Source: a virus. Taken from it: a stretch of DNA of 59,874 nt. Where the stretch lies: IMG/VR virus record IMGVR_UViG_3300025133_000113, positions 1 through 59,874 of that record; one strand, written 5' to 3'. A program made the translations under genes and the position numbers. Below, in pieces: positions 15,079-23,506 of the stretch. How positions within the stretch are numbered: position 1 is the stretch's first letter; every line of letters begins with the position of its first letter. Below the pieces are notes generated by a model. The model saw nothing but the letters and a program-made list of their open reading frames with translations, was not told the origin of the DNA and made no database searches.

Positions 15079-15986
15079 TGACCTCTTTCGAATGCGTGTA
15101 GTCCGTCATTAACCCTATTCGCACCAGCACGTTCCCAGAACATTCTATTGTTCTCATTGGTAGGTACGTATAACTTATTCATTGTAGGTACTTGTCGGAA
15201 TAACATTGGTATAGCGTCACGGATAATCTTCAAAGGTTTTTCTTCCTCAGCACCACCAATATTCAAGATAGTGGCTTCATCATCGGATGGTGAACCAGAT
15301 ACATTACTGATTTCTATGCCACCTAACGGTCTATCACCATCATAGATGATATAGATAGTGGTTTTAGGGTTTTCATCGGCTATAGATATCTTAGTCGCAG
15401 CCTCATGTATACTTCTACGTATCATTGGGAACGCTTCCTCATCAATTCCAGCAGCATCCATCTTACTGTAGTAGTCAGGTTCATCTATTAGATGGTCTTT
15501 GGCTATTTCTTTAGCTTTAGCATCATCATCAGTGTGTTCCTTTTCATCTTCGGCACCAGCTTTAAGCTCGTCTTTTATTTTATCCACATCAATATCGTGA
15601 TGCTTGGCTATGTCGCCAGTTGATAGGTTGTCAGCTTTACCGCCTTTGATTTTATCTTCGTTCATCGTCTTTGGTTCTCTAATTAATGTATCTTGAAATC
15701 GATAATCTTTATTTCTACCCTTGTTCGGTACGAATCCGAAACGTTTATAGAAAGAGATTAACCTACCTTTCGAGCTACCATATGAGCTTGACGCTGTTAA
15801 CGTCACTATCATATTATTTTTATCCGCATAATCTATGATATCATCCATTATCTTAGTACCATAACCCTCTTCCTTTACACCATCTTTTAGGATTATTGAG
15901 TGTAATCTCAGGTGGTCACCCTTTTCTGAAATGAATAACTCATCCAAAACCTCATCGTACTTAGAGTTTAATATGTCCTCTATCAT
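15075..15986 (-). CDS. GNAT-DUF5661 fusion protein
   Basis: 303 residues. Residues 1-105 form a GNAT acetyltransferase-like domain (GYGTKIMDDIIDYAD acetyl-CoA loop; ISFYKRFGFVPN). Residues 120-180 match DUF5661 (GDIAKHHDIDVDKIKDEL, EEHT-type acidic stretch, IAKDHLIDEPDYYSKM). The C-terminal 120 residues look like a second GNAT half, ending VPTNENNRMFWERAGANR. Substrate unknown. A late-type promoter lies four bases before the start. Confidence 0.75.
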   Translation of the reverse strand: MIEDILNSKYDEVLDELFISEKGDHLRLHSIILKDGVKEEGYGTKIMDDIIDYADKNNMIVTLTASSSYGSSKGRLISFYKRFGFVPNKGRNKDYRFQDTLIREPKTMNEDKIKGGKADNLSTGDIAKHHDIDVDKIKDELKAGAEDEKEHTDDDAKAKEIAKDHLIDEPDYYSKMDAAGIDEEAFPMIRRSIHEAATKISIADENPKTTIYIIYDGDRPLGGIEISNVSGSPSDDEATILNIGGAEEEKPLKIIRDAIPMLFRQVPTMNKLYVPTNENNRMFWERAGANRVNDGLHAFERGH

Positions 15987-15989
15987 ATC

Positions 15990-15999
15990 TATAAATATA
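15990..15999 (-). promoter_or_regulatory. Candidate phage late promoter
   Basis: Minus-strand TATATTTATA immediately downstream of the Clp terminator and four bases upstream of the GNAT-DUF5661 start. Confidence 0.5.
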
Positions 16000-16027
16000 A
16001 AAGGGTTGAGTAAAAACTCAACCCCTT
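15996..16027 (-). terminator. Intrinsic terminator of the clp gene
   Basis: On the minus strand GGGTTGAGT-TTTT-ACTCAACCC followed by TTTTAT: a perfect 9-bp stem and T tract, 21 bases after the clp stop. The T tract merges into the next promoter motif. Confidence 0.8.
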
Positions 16028-16047
16028 CAAATCACAGTTTACTAAGC

Positions 16048-18528
16048 TTATTTTTTAACGTAAACCTTACCTTCTTTCTTATCGAAGGAAATGTTCACCG
16101 TATCACCTTCTTTGACGTTCTTCAATAGAATCTCATCAGCAATTAGGTCACCAACATGGACTTGTATCGCTCTAGCCAACGGTCTGGCACCATATTCATC
16201 ATGGTAACCTTCATCAGCTAGGAACTCAATAGCACCTTTATCTAATTTGATATCATATCCTTTGTCAATCAATCTAGCTTTCAATGCCGCCAGTTCGATA
16301 TGGATAATCTTATGTATATCAGCTACCTTCAATTGGTTGAAGATGATGCAATCGTCAATACGGTTAAGGAATTCAGGAGCAAACTTCTTCTTAAGTGCTT
16401 TCTCAATGATACCTCTATGCTTTGCATCCTTGTTCGCCAAGGTATGTGTGGTCTTAAATCCTAATCCGTCACCAAATGCGCTCAATTGCTTCACACCCAC
16501 GTTGGATGTTAGTACGATAAGACAGTTCTTGAAGTCTACTTTTCTACCCAGACCATCAGTCAACTGACCTTCATCCAGTAATTGTAGTAGGATGTTGAAT
16601 ACGTCAGGGTGCGCTTTCTCAATCTCATCGAATAAGATAACAGAGTAAGGCTTTCTACGGACTTTCTCGGTCAATTGACCACCTTGTTCGTACCCTACAT
16701 AACCTGGAGGGGCACCTACTAATCGTGATACTGTATACTTCTCCATGTACTCACTCATATCCATTCTAATCATGGCATCTGAGTCACCAAACATTTGTAT
16801 TGCGAGTTGCTTTGCCAGTTCAGTTTTACCAACACCAGTAGGACCCAAGAATATGAAGGAACCGATTGGTTTGCTCTCGTCCTTGATTCCAAGTCTGTTA
16901 CGTTTGATTGCTTTGGTCACCTTATCGATGGCATCATCTTGCCCAATAATTGCTTTCTTAAGCACTTTGTGCATACCCACCAATCGTTTGTTCTCTTGGC
17001 TTGATACTTTACTTACAGGAATACCAGTCATATTGGCTACAACCTCACATATTTCTTCCACACCGACTTTGGTTCGCTTCTCATCCAGAGATTTCTCCCA
17101 TTCTTCGCTTGCTTTGGCTAGTTCCTTCTCAATCTTAACACCTTCATCTCTCAGCTTTGCCGCTTCCTCATAACGTGATTGATTAACCACTATTTCCTTT
17201 TCACGGTCTACTTTGTTTCTAGCTTCTTCCAGACCTTTAATGCGTTCTGGTTTAACTTGGGTTAGGTTTGTGGCTGCACCAGCCTCATCCATAACGTCAA
17301 TAGCCTTATCAGGCATCGCTCGGTCACTTATATATCTGTCAGACATCTTAACACATTCTTCAATGGCTTCGTCCGTATAAAGAACCTTGTGATGTTCTTC
17401 GTATTTACCTTTAATGTTGCTTAGAATCGTGGTTGTTTCTTCCAAGGTTGGTTCTTCAACCAGTACTTGTTGGAATCTACGTGTTAATGCCCCATCTTTT
17501 TCGATATTCTCTCTGAATTCGTCAAGTGTGGTGGCACCAATAATCTGTAGTTCACCGTTAGCTAATGCAGGTTTGAAGATATTAGATGCATCCAACGCTC
17601 CTGTTGCATTACCAGCACCCACCATTGTGTGTAACTCGTCAATAAACAGGATGACATTAGGTGATAACTTCAATTCATCCATTATAGTCTTAATACGTTC
17701 TTCGAATTGACCTCTATATTTAGTTCCAGCTACTAGAGATGCAAGGTTAAGAGAATATATCTTCTTATCTTTTATTACCCTTGGGGCTTTATTCTTTTGA
17801 ATTAATAAGGCTAACCCTTCAATGATAGATGTCTTACCAACTCCTGGTTCCCCAATAAGAACTGGGTTATTTTTTTTACGTCTGGATAGAATCATGGATA
17901 CCCGTTTGATTTCCTTTTCTCTACCCACCACAGGGTCTACTTCACCCTTCTTAACCGCTTCAGATATGTCTCTACAATATTTATCTAATTCTGGTGTATG
18001 ATTTTGCCCTTTAGTTAGTGTCCCTGTTCTCTTAGGGCGCTTTGGTCTTCTGCTGCCAGTGTCTTCATAATCTTCTTCACTCTCATCATATCTGCTCATT
18101 ATTATAATAGCTTCTTTATATTCATTGTAATTAACACCAAACTTATTCATTGTTTTGGTGATATCATCTGTTCGTTTCAATATTGCTAGGAATAGGTGAG
18201 CCGTATCTATGGTGGTTTCACCTAGGTTCACTGACTCTGCTTCTAATTTTTTAAATACGCTTTGTACCGCATTGGAATACCCTATCGATTTGGTCTCATA
18301 GGGTCTTGGTGTAAGGTCATTTGTGTATACTATCTCGTATAGAGTATCATAAAGTTTGCTGGTATCGACCTTCATGTGGTCTAATACACTTATTGCTCTA
18401 TTATCTCCATCCAATAATGTACTAAGTATGATGTGACCTAATTGCACATCATACCCATTGTGTTCCTTAACACCTCTTTTAGCATCCGTAAGGATTGCCT
18501 TTAATTTAGGTTCAACCTCTCTATCCAT
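16048..18528 (-). CDS. clpC: ClpC-type AAA+ unfoldase
   Basis: 826 residues, full length for ClpC. Order: Clp N-domain (1-145), D1 AAA+ with Walker A GEPGVGKT (226-233) and Walker B ILFIDE (293-298), middle region with UVR-type motif SRYEEAAKLRDEG (451-463), D2 AAA+ with Walker A GPTGVGKT (562-569) and Walker B ILFDEIEKAH (631-640), and a C-terminal D2-small domain. GDGLGF at 686-691 sits where ClpC has its VGF loop that docks on ClpP, so it may drive host ClpP. No clpP is in this window. Expected cytoplasmic. It has its own host-type promoter and terminator. A host origin by transfer is likely. Confidence 0.93.
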   Translation of the reverse strand: MDREVEPKLKAILTDAKRGVKEHNGYDVQLGHIILSTLLDGDNRAISVLDHMKVDTSKLYDTLYEIVYTNDLTPRPYETKSIGYSNAVQSVFKKLEAESVNLGETTIDTAHLFLAILKRTDDITKTMNKFGVNYNEYKEAIIIMSRYDESEEDYEDTGSRRPKRPKRTGTLTKGQNHTPELDKYCRDISEAVKKGEVDPVVGREKEIKRVSMILSRRKKNNPVLIGEPGVGKTSIIEGLALLIQKNKAPRVIKDKKIYSLNLASLVAGTKYRGQFEERIKTIMDELKLSPNVILFIDELHTMVGAGNATGALDASNIFKPALANGELQIIGATTLDEFRENIEKDGALTRRFQQVLVEEPTLEETTTILSNIKGKYEEHHKVLYTDEAIEECVKMSDRYISDRAMPDKAIDVMDEAGAATNLTQVKPERIKGLEEARNKVDREKEIVVNQSRYEEAAKLRDEGVKIEKELAKASEEWEKSLDEKRTKVGVEEICEVVANMTGIPVSKVSSQENKRLVGMHKVLKKAIIGQDDAIDKVTKAIKRNRLGIKDESKPIGSFIFLGPTGVGKTELAKQLAIQMFGDSDAMIRMDMSEYMEKYTVSRLVGAPPGYVGYEQGGQLTEKVRRKPYSVILFDEIEKAHPDVFNILLQLLDEGQLTDGLGRKVDFKNCLIVLTSNVGVKQLSAFGDGLGFKTTHTLANKDAKHRGIIEKALKKKFAPEFLNRIDDCIIFNQLKVADIHKIIHIELAALKARLIDKGYDIKLDKGAIEFLADEGYHDEYGARPLARAIQVHVGDLIADEILLKNVKEGDTVNISFDKKEGKVYVKK

Positions 18529-18551
18529 AGTTCCTATTTTTCTAGCTGAAA

Positions 18552-18582
18552 CAAATATACTTCATAATAAATGAAAAATCAA
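18552..18582 (-). promoter_or_regulatory. Bacteroidetes-type promoter of clp
   Basis: Minus strand: TTG (18582-18580), 20 bases, TATATTTG (18559-18552), then a 23-base leader to the ATG at 18528. Its TTG box is one base away from that of the divergent promoter, as CAAcTTG. Confidence 0.75.
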
Positions 18583-18583
18583 C

Positions 18584-18614
18584 TTGTTATTCTTAAATAA
18601 ATATCGTATATTTG
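18584..18614 (+). promoter_or_regulatory. Bacteroidetes-type promoter of the KTSC gene
   Basis: TTG 18584-18586, 20 bases, TATATTTG 18607-18614, followed by a 61-base leader to ATG 18676. Back-to-back with the clp promoter. Confidence 0.75.
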
Positions 18615-18675
18615 AGTTAAACTGACTAACGATTAGGTCGGTTACATCTTAAAACAAGTAAAAACATACAAAAAT

Positions 18676-19119
18676 ATGCTATTAGAAAAGAAAGAAATTA
18701 ACGGAAAAACTAAAGCGCTTTACGAATCAAGTAACGTTTTAGCATCAACTTACTGTCCAATGTCAAATGTGTTGCAGGTTATCTTCAAGAACGGTACCAG
18801 ATACGCCTATAAGGATGTGAGAGCAACCGATTACATGAGATTTGAGACTGCTGACAGTCAAGGTAAGGTATTAAATGCCAACATTAAACCCAACTATGAA
18901 GTTGAAAAGCTGGAAGGTGTTGATGCTGCCGTAGTTATTGCGGCTGTAGATAAAGCTAAGACTGCTGGTGAGACTTCATTATTCACTGAGTGTGCTGATA
19001 GATTAGCTCTTGGTTTAGAGAAGTTTGAGGGTAAATATGACCTTAAGTTTGTACTTACGGTTAGAAAAATAGCGCAGCAAACATTAGATGCTGTTGGATA
19101 CGAAGAAGAAACCAAATGA
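18676..19119 (+). CDS. KTSC-domain protein
   Basis: 147 residues. Residues 25-78 match the KTSC domain: LQVIFKNGTRYAYKDV, then YMRFETADSQGKVLNANIK (the domain's GxxYxYxxVp ... f..A.S.Gk.fn..Ik pattern). KTSC domains are thought to bind nucleic acids or occur beside RNA- and DNA-processing proteins; here the function is not known. The C-terminal half is helical. Its stop overlaps the next start (ATGA). Confidence 0.75.
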   Translation: MLLEKKEINGKTKALYESSNVLASTYCPMSNVLQVIFKNGTRYAYKDVRATDYMRFETADSQGKVLNANIKPNYEVEKLEGVDAAVVIAAVDKAKTAGETSLFTECADRLALGLEKFEGKYDLKFVLTVRKIAQQTLDAVGYEEETK

Positions 19120-19493
19120 GCAACGAGAAAATAGAGTTAGACGAGTTTATTAAACTCGCAATAAAGAATTGGGGTGAGGATACTCCGACACTAGACGAAC
19201 GCTTTGATAGTCGTTGGCGGTTAAGATTCGTGATGGATTTATGTGAAATAGATTTTGATGAAGAGTTCGGTGAGGATTTCCCTTACGAATTTGTTGATGA
19301 TAAAGAAGTCATTGGACATAAGAATAGTTACATCAACTTCACCGTTATTAAGCGTAAGAGTGATGGTAAATATTTTCAGATTCATACTAGAAGTGGTAGT
19401 TATGGGACTGATATGAGCGATGATTCGTTTACTGAAACTAAAAAGGTGGTGGTGGAACCACGTTGGGAGTTTCAAGATTGGAATATGGACTAA
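19116..19493 (+). CDS. Hypothetical acidic protein
   Basis: 125 residues, acidic, coupled to the KTSC gene by ATGA and to the next gene by TAATG. No motif recognised. Confidence 0.65.
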   Translation: MSNEKIELDEFIKLAIKNWGEDTPTLDERFDSRWRLRFVMDLCEIDFDEEFGEDFPYEFVDDKEVIGHKNSYINFTVIKRKSDGKYFQIHTRSGSYGTDMSDDSFTETKKVVVEPRWEFQDWNMD

Positions 19494-20014
19494 TGTTCAA
19501 TGAAGGTTACTTAAATAAACGAGAGAGTGGTTGGACAGTTAAATGGTCTGACCTACACTCTTTTGCTCAGGGGAGACATTGGAACGAAACACCTTTACAT
19601 CCAGAGCAACAACCAGATTGGGTATTCCCAGAGACCATCCCACTTGACGACACTTTGGTAGTGGAGTTTGAACACGTAACTGATGGGTACGATGCTGATA
19701 ACTTCACACCTTGGAAGTACGCTAGAATTAAAACACCAACAACAGAAATGGAGAAAATATACAACCAAATTAAGAGTGAATGTGAATTACCAGTAGCGGT
19801 ATTCACATATTCTCACAGAGATTTTGAGGGGGCGATTCATCCGTTCAATAGTATTCATGTAAACCTTAGAGGTGAAGATGATGAGAATAATATTGACCAA
19901 ATGATGACTATTAAGAAGAAGTATGGAGAGTTCTTCATGTTCTTCAATGCTAGTGATGAAGGTAAGAAGTTCTGGGCGAATAACCCAATAACGATTAACC
20001 CAACAACAGAATGA
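19493..20014 (+). CDS. Hypothetical protein
   Basis: 173 residues from ATG 19493, which overlaps the upstream TAA (TAATG); a start at 19463 would overlap the upstream gene by 31 bases. Aromatic and acidic, no signal peptide. Stop overlaps the next start (ATGA). Not recognised. Confidence 0.65.
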   Translation: MFNEGYLNKRESGWTVKWSDLHSFAQGRHWNETPLHPEQQPDWVFPETIPLDDTLVVEFEHVTDGYDADNFTPWKYARIKTPTTEMEKIYNQIKSECELPVAVFTYSHRDFEGAIHPFNSIHVNLRGEDDENNIDQMMTIKKKYGEFFMFFNASDEGKKFWANNPITINPTTE

Positions 20015-20427
20015 TAGAAAATTACTTTGATAAACAGTTTAAGACCTTACTGGGGGCTAAGATAGCGGTGTTCCTTAAGAGGATATACGATTGGCATATG
20101 TACACCAGAGAGGGTTGTAAGATTTTAGTCATGCGGTATCACATTTACAAATGGTTGGAGAATCCTGACCGATATGTGATACACGGTAGGGTTCATTGTG
20201 ATGTTCCCAGATTCCCATACATACCACCAACCCTAAACCTAGAAACGGGGCAAATAGACCTTAGATTCAACCAATTGGCTAATGACCAAGATTTCTATTT
20301 TGGTATACCAGACAATTCACATCTAACTGATGGTCAGAGAGAAGCTGACTGCAACGGTGCGCTCAAGGAAATACAAGATAGGTACTACCCCGTTACAGCT
20401 AACATTACTTGGAATGAAGTCGAGTAA
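20011..20427 (+). CDS. Small protein carrying a portal-derived segment
   Basis: 138 residues. Residues 78-95 (ETGQIDLRFNQLANDQDF) are nearly identical to the portal segment NTGQVDLRYNQLANDQDF encoded near 31093-31143. The DNA also matches closely (46 of 53 bases across 20242-20294 by hand alignment), so this is homology, not convergence. The rest (N-terminal helical part, C-terminal tail) does not clearly match the portal. Coupled by ATGA to the gene before and overlapping the next by 14 bases. It may be a remnant or a repurposed portal piece. Confidence 0.65.
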   Translation: MIENYFDKQFKTLLGAKIAVFLKRIYDWHMYTREGCKILVMRYHIYKWLENPDRYVIHGRVHCDVPRFPYIPPTLNLETGQIDLRFNQLANDQDFYFGIPDNSHLTDGQREADCNGALKEIQDRYYPVTANITWNEVE

Positions 20428-20575
20428 AAAGGTTGAACTAATAGATTTAAGTAAGGTTCCAACCTTTAGAGAAATGTATATATTCTGGGATACACCAGAG
20501 GAAATGCACCAATGGGCTAGGAAAAAACTAATGGTACCAAGAAAATATTTAGGATATGACGAAAAGAAAAGATAG
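20414..20575 (+). CDS. 53-residue protein with a second portal-like segment
   Basis: Start ATG 20414, 53 codons. Its end, LMVPRKYLGYDE (39-50), resembles the portal's LRVPKSFLGFEE (372-383), and the preceding helix resembles the portal's IEYLQRKLFTA. In the portal these two segments lie about 45 residues apart and in the same order as in these two neighbouring genes. It overlaps both neighbours. Likely linked in origin to the gene at 20011. Confidence 0.55.
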   Translation: MKSSKKVELIDLSKVPTFREMYIFWDTPEEMHQWARKKLMVPRKYLGYDEKKR

Positions 20576-20837
20576 AGAGTGGGAAAAGACCTTTGAAGAA
20601 TACTGTAAGGAATTTGGATATGAGGAAAAATTAACATTAGTGCCGACCACAAGGTCATTCGCTGAGTTGATATACCACCATTCCGTATACGTTAACAGCC
20701 AAAAGAACCTTAGTTGGAGAAGAGGAATACTGCGAATTGAGAAGATATTGGATAAGTACGCTGAACTTAAACGGACTGAGATGTTGGATAAGTACGCTGA
20801 AGTTATGCAATTGGAACAGAAACGAAATAATAAGTAA
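20556..20837 (+). CDS. Hypothetical helical protein
   Basis: 93 residues, very charged. The C-terminus repeats LDKYAEL / LDKYAEV, encoded by a short duplicated stretch near 20750 and 20785. No family recognised. Overlaps the previous gene by 20 bases. Confidence 0.55.
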   Translation: MTKRKDREWEKTFEEYCKEFGYEEKLTLVPTTRSFAELIYHHSVYVNSQKNLSWRRGILRIEKILDKYAELKRTEMLDKYAEVMQLEQKRNNK

Positions 20838-20850
20838 AAACCAATAGAAA

Positions 20851-21213
20851 ATGGAAGAATTAAACGGTAGAGCAGAAATGGAAATGCGTGAGGCTAGTCG
20901 AAAGATGGTAGCTGATATGAAAGTTAAACGAGAAGCTGAAGAAGCTAAAGAAGCTGAAGAAGCTGATAAGGTTTTGGTTAGTTTAGATGGTAATCCTCAT
21001 GATACCCTTAGATTTGGTATCGCAACGTATCGAGGTGAAGGTGACCCAGTATTAGCGATTGATATGGCTTTGGCTAAGTATAATGCGGCTAGTATACGTA
21101 ATGATGAAGGACCAATTACTGAATTCATAGATACCAGCATGGATAACCCATGGGTGCGTGTATTCACTGTTGGTGACCTAACTCAAGTTCACGCAAACTA
21201 TCATGAGTCATAA
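20851..21213 (+). CDS. Hypothetical protein with N-terminal coiled coil
   Basis: 120 residues. Residues 1-40 form a Glu/Ala/Lys coiled coil (EEAKEAEEADK); residues 45-115 are a mixed globular part. A-rich leader before the ATG. Not recognised. Confidence 0.65.
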   Translation: MEELNGRAEMEMREASRKMVADMKVKREAEEAKEAEEADKVLVSLDGNPHDTLRFGIATYRGEGDPVLAIDMALAKYNAASIRNDEGPITEFIDTSMDNPWVRVFTVGDLTQVHANYHES

Positions 21214-21234
21214 TTATTAAACAAACAAAATAAA

Positions 21235-21516
21235 ATGACTAAATTAAGTACTGAGGAAGGAGAGAATGGTAAGGAGCGAGTATTCGTTAGTCCTCGTGTT
21301 TACACGGTTGACCCGCCTGAGTTCTACGTAGACCGTAGGTTGCATGCCATATGGTTTGCATTAACAGCGTGGGACGATACGGTAACCTACTATGATTTGT
21401 ATCGAGATGAACCAAACGATAGGAGTTTGGTGGTGGGTATGAAATATGCTGAATTAGAAAGATTATACGACAGCCTATACAATTACGATGGGTCAACAAA
21501 AAAGAAAGATACCTAA
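21235..21516 (+). CDS. Hypothetical protein
   Basis: 93 residues, soluble, with aromatic residues in the middle (WFALTAWDDTVTYYDLY). Its TAA overlaps the thymidylate synthase ATG (TAATG). Not recognised. Confidence 0.6.
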   Translation: MTKLSTEEGENGKERVFVSPRVYTVDPPEFYVDRRLHAIWFALTAWDDTVTYYDLYRDEPNDRSLVVGMKYAELERLYDSLYNYDGSTKKKDT

Positions 21517-22664
21517 TGAACAACCTAGATAAACAATATCAAGCCTTACTCCAAGACATCTTGGATAATGGGCACGACAAAGGGGATAGAACTGGTACTG
21601 GTACCAAGTCAGTATTCCCACGAATGATTACACATAACATGGCTGAGGGTTTCCCTCTGCTGACCACCAAGAAGATGTACCATAAGGGTATCTTCACTGA
21701 GCTATTATGGCTCCTACGTGGTGATACCAATATCCAATGGTTATGTCAGAATGATTGTAATATATGGGTTGGTGATGCTTATAAGAGTTACCTATCTAAA
21801 ACAATGTTTAGTTCGGATAATGGTGCTCTTGAGGAATTAGACGGAATGGATTTGGGGACTGGTGAGTTAAAGAAGGTGTATAAACAACACACAAAAGAAG
21901 GTTTCATTGAACGTATTAAAACCGATGACGAGTTTGCTGAAGAATGGGGAGACCTAGGTCCTATCTACGGAAAGCAATGGAGAAATTGGGAGCCACCCGC
22001 TTGGAATATCAAGAATGGTGGGATTGACCAAATAGCAAATGCGCTTAACGACTTAACCAATAATCCTGATAGTAGGAGAATCATGGTTAATGCGTGGAAC
22101 GTGGGAGAAGTATCACATATGACATTACCTCCATGCCACTTCGGGTTCCAATTGTGGACAAGAGAGTTGAGTTCATTTGAACGAGAGGAACACTTTGCTT
22201 ACAAAATGAATAATATGACCCACCAAGAACGATGTGAATTGCATCCAAATCACCGTGAGGAAGATGTACATGAGAAGATGGATGAGGAAGGTGTACCTAG
22301 ACGAGCAATATCGTTAACATGGCAACAACGAAGTGTTGATACCTTCCTTGGTTTACCGTTTAACATTGCGTCTTACGGAGCTTTGTTGATGATATTTGGT
22401 GAACTGGTCAATATGGTACCAGAAACGCTTACAGGTGTTCTAGGAGATACCCACCTATACAACAATCACTTAGAACAAGCCAAAGAACAGATTGGTAATG
22501 AACCTTTCGACTTACCTAACCTTAGAATCAGTACAGAATTCTGGAACCCAGAGAATGTGCTTGGTACTAACTGGGATGAAATAATCAAAGGTATTGAGTT
22601 GGAAGACTTCCAATTGGAAGATTACGTGTCTCACGAGACGATTAAAGCACCATTAAGTAATTAA
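21516..22664 (+). CDS. thyA: Thymidylate synthase (ThyA)
   Basis: 382 residues, longer than the 264-residue E. coli enzyme. DRTGTGT (24-30) is the phosphate loop, ELLWLLRGDTNI (62-73) and DLGPIYGKQWR (146-156) are family motifs, Cys207 in LPPCHFGFQ is the catalytic nucleophile, and SVDTFLGLPFNIASY (273-287) carries Asn283, the residue that selects dUMP over dCMP. Extra length comes from insertions at about 95-145 and 218-262. It makes dTMP from dUMP and methylene-tetrahydrofolate in the cytoplasm. Asn283 argues against a dCMP hydroxymethylase. Coupled to its neighbour by TAATG. Confidence 0.95.
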   Translation: MNNLDKQYQALLQDILDNGHDKGDRTGTGTKSVFPRMITHNMAEGFPLLTTKKMYHKGIFTELLWLLRGDTNIQWLCQNDCNIWVGDAYKSYLSKTMFSSDNGALEELDGMDLGTGELKKVYKQHTKEGFIERIKTDDEFAEEWGDLGPIYGKQWRNWEPPAWNIKNGGIDQIANALNDLTNNPDSRRIMVNAWNVGEVSHMTLPPCHFGFQLWTRELSSFEREEHFAYKMNNMTHQERCELHPNHREEDVHEKMDEEGVPRRAISLTWQQRSVDTFLGLPFNIASYGALLMIFGELVNMVPETLTGVLGDTHLYNNHLEQAKEQIGNEPFDLPNLRISTEFWNPENVLGTNWDEIIKGIELEDFQLEDYVSHETIKAPLSN

Positions 22665-22667
22665 CAT

Positions 22668-22949
22668 ATGAACTATACAAGACCAAACGACCCAGATTAC
22701 GAAGATAACGCCAATGATTGGCTTAACTCAGCACTAATATTCGCTAGCGCCCTAGGGCACATATTACGTGAAGAAGAAGGTGTGATAGTGGATATCAAGA
22801 ATGATATGATAGATACCCTACCAGAAGAATTCGAAGGTTATGAAAAACTTATAGTGTTCAGGGCTGCTGGACAAATCCATATCCAAGGGTTTGATGAGGA
22901 TGCACCAGAAGGTACTATGGTGATGATGTGGCAAGATAATCCAAACTAA
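22668..22949 (+). CDS. Hypothetical protein
   Basis: 93 residues, acidic, starts three bases after thyA. No motif recognised. Confidence 0.6.
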   Translation: MNYTRPNDPDYEDNANDWLNSALIFASALGHILREEEGVIVDIKNDMIDTLPEEFEGYEKLIVFRAAGQIHIQGFDEDAPEGTMVMMWQDNPN

Positions 22950-22977
22950 TATGTCTTTACAAATAATGCTTCTAACC

Positions 22978-22988
22978 TATATTTATAG
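22978..22988 (+). promoter_or_regulatory. Candidate phage late promoter
   Basis: TATATTTATAG, 14 bases before the tail-tube ATG. Good match to the late motif. Confidence 0.55.
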
Positions 22989-23002
22989 GAAAGAGTTTTA
23001 TT

Positions 23003-23467
23003 ATGGAAAAAGATTATATGACACCGCACCTAAAAGGTGAGTTCGCAAGAAAGAACAGGTTTATAATTACTTACCCAGAAGCATTGGGTTTGGATGAGTG
23101 GGTGACATTCAGTTCATCACCACTAGAATTACAACTACCCGAAAAGGGGTTACTAGATGGTATCAGTGACCCACTTGCACCAGAAGCGGTGGTTTATTCG
23201 GATTTGGTGATTGATATTTATGACCCCATCACCCCTTCAAGCGCCCAGAAAGTGATGAAGTTCATGGCAGATGAATTCAACTGTACTACCCCAAGACATC
23301 TACCTTACATCTACAAGAAACTTGACCCTACAGGTAAGCCTAGTGAGACTTGGGAAGTTTGGGCATTCATTAAGGCAGTTGATTTTGGTGAGTTAAATTA
23401 TGATGATGATGAATTAGTCAAAATAAGGTTAACTTTAGGGGTTGACCATGTAACCTTACTTCATTAA
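23003..23467 (+). CDS. Tail tube protein (gp19-like)
   Basis: 154 residues, close to T4 gp19 (163). It shows the tube-protein layout: FARKNRFIITYPEALGL at the start, a central SDLVIDIYDPI strand, and a WEVWAFIKAVDFGELNYDDDELVKIRLTLG C-terminus, of which WEVWAFIKAVDFG and VKIRLTLGVDH are typical. It would form the inner tail tube. Late-type promoter upstream, weak terminator downstream; it opens the structural block. Assignment is by pattern and position. Confidence 0.75.
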   Translation: MEKDYMTPHLKGEFARKNRFIITYPEALGLDEWVTFSSSPLELQLPEKGLLDGISDPLAPEAVVYSDLVIDIYDPITPSSAQKVMKFMADEFNCTTPRHLPYIYKKLDPTGKPSETWEVWAFIKAVDFGELNYDDDELVKIRLTLGVDHVTLLH

Positions 23468-23487
23468 GCTAATTTTCAGCTTTTTTG
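23464..23487 (+). terminator. Weak intrinsic terminator
   Basis: AAGCT-AATTTTC-AGCTTTTTT just after the tail-tube stop: a 5-bp stem and T6 tract. Confidence 0.5.
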
Positions 23488-23496
23488 AGTTATAGT

Positions 23497-23506
23497 CTAT
23501 ATTTAT
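23497..23506 (+). promoter_or_regulatory. Candidate phage late promoter
   Basis: TATATTTATA with GCTTTT 19 bases upstream, 23 bases before the ATG at 23530. Confidence 0.55.

Noticed and set aside
20748-20805. Short LDKYAE duplication as a functional repeat
   Set aside because: Only two short copies within a helical, charged protein; easily explained by local duplication.
21516-22664. Thymidylate synthase as a hydroxymethylase making a modified base
   Set aside because: Asn283 in PFNIASY is the dUMP-selecting residue and the rest fits ThyA; insertions alone do not indicate hydroxymethyl transfer.
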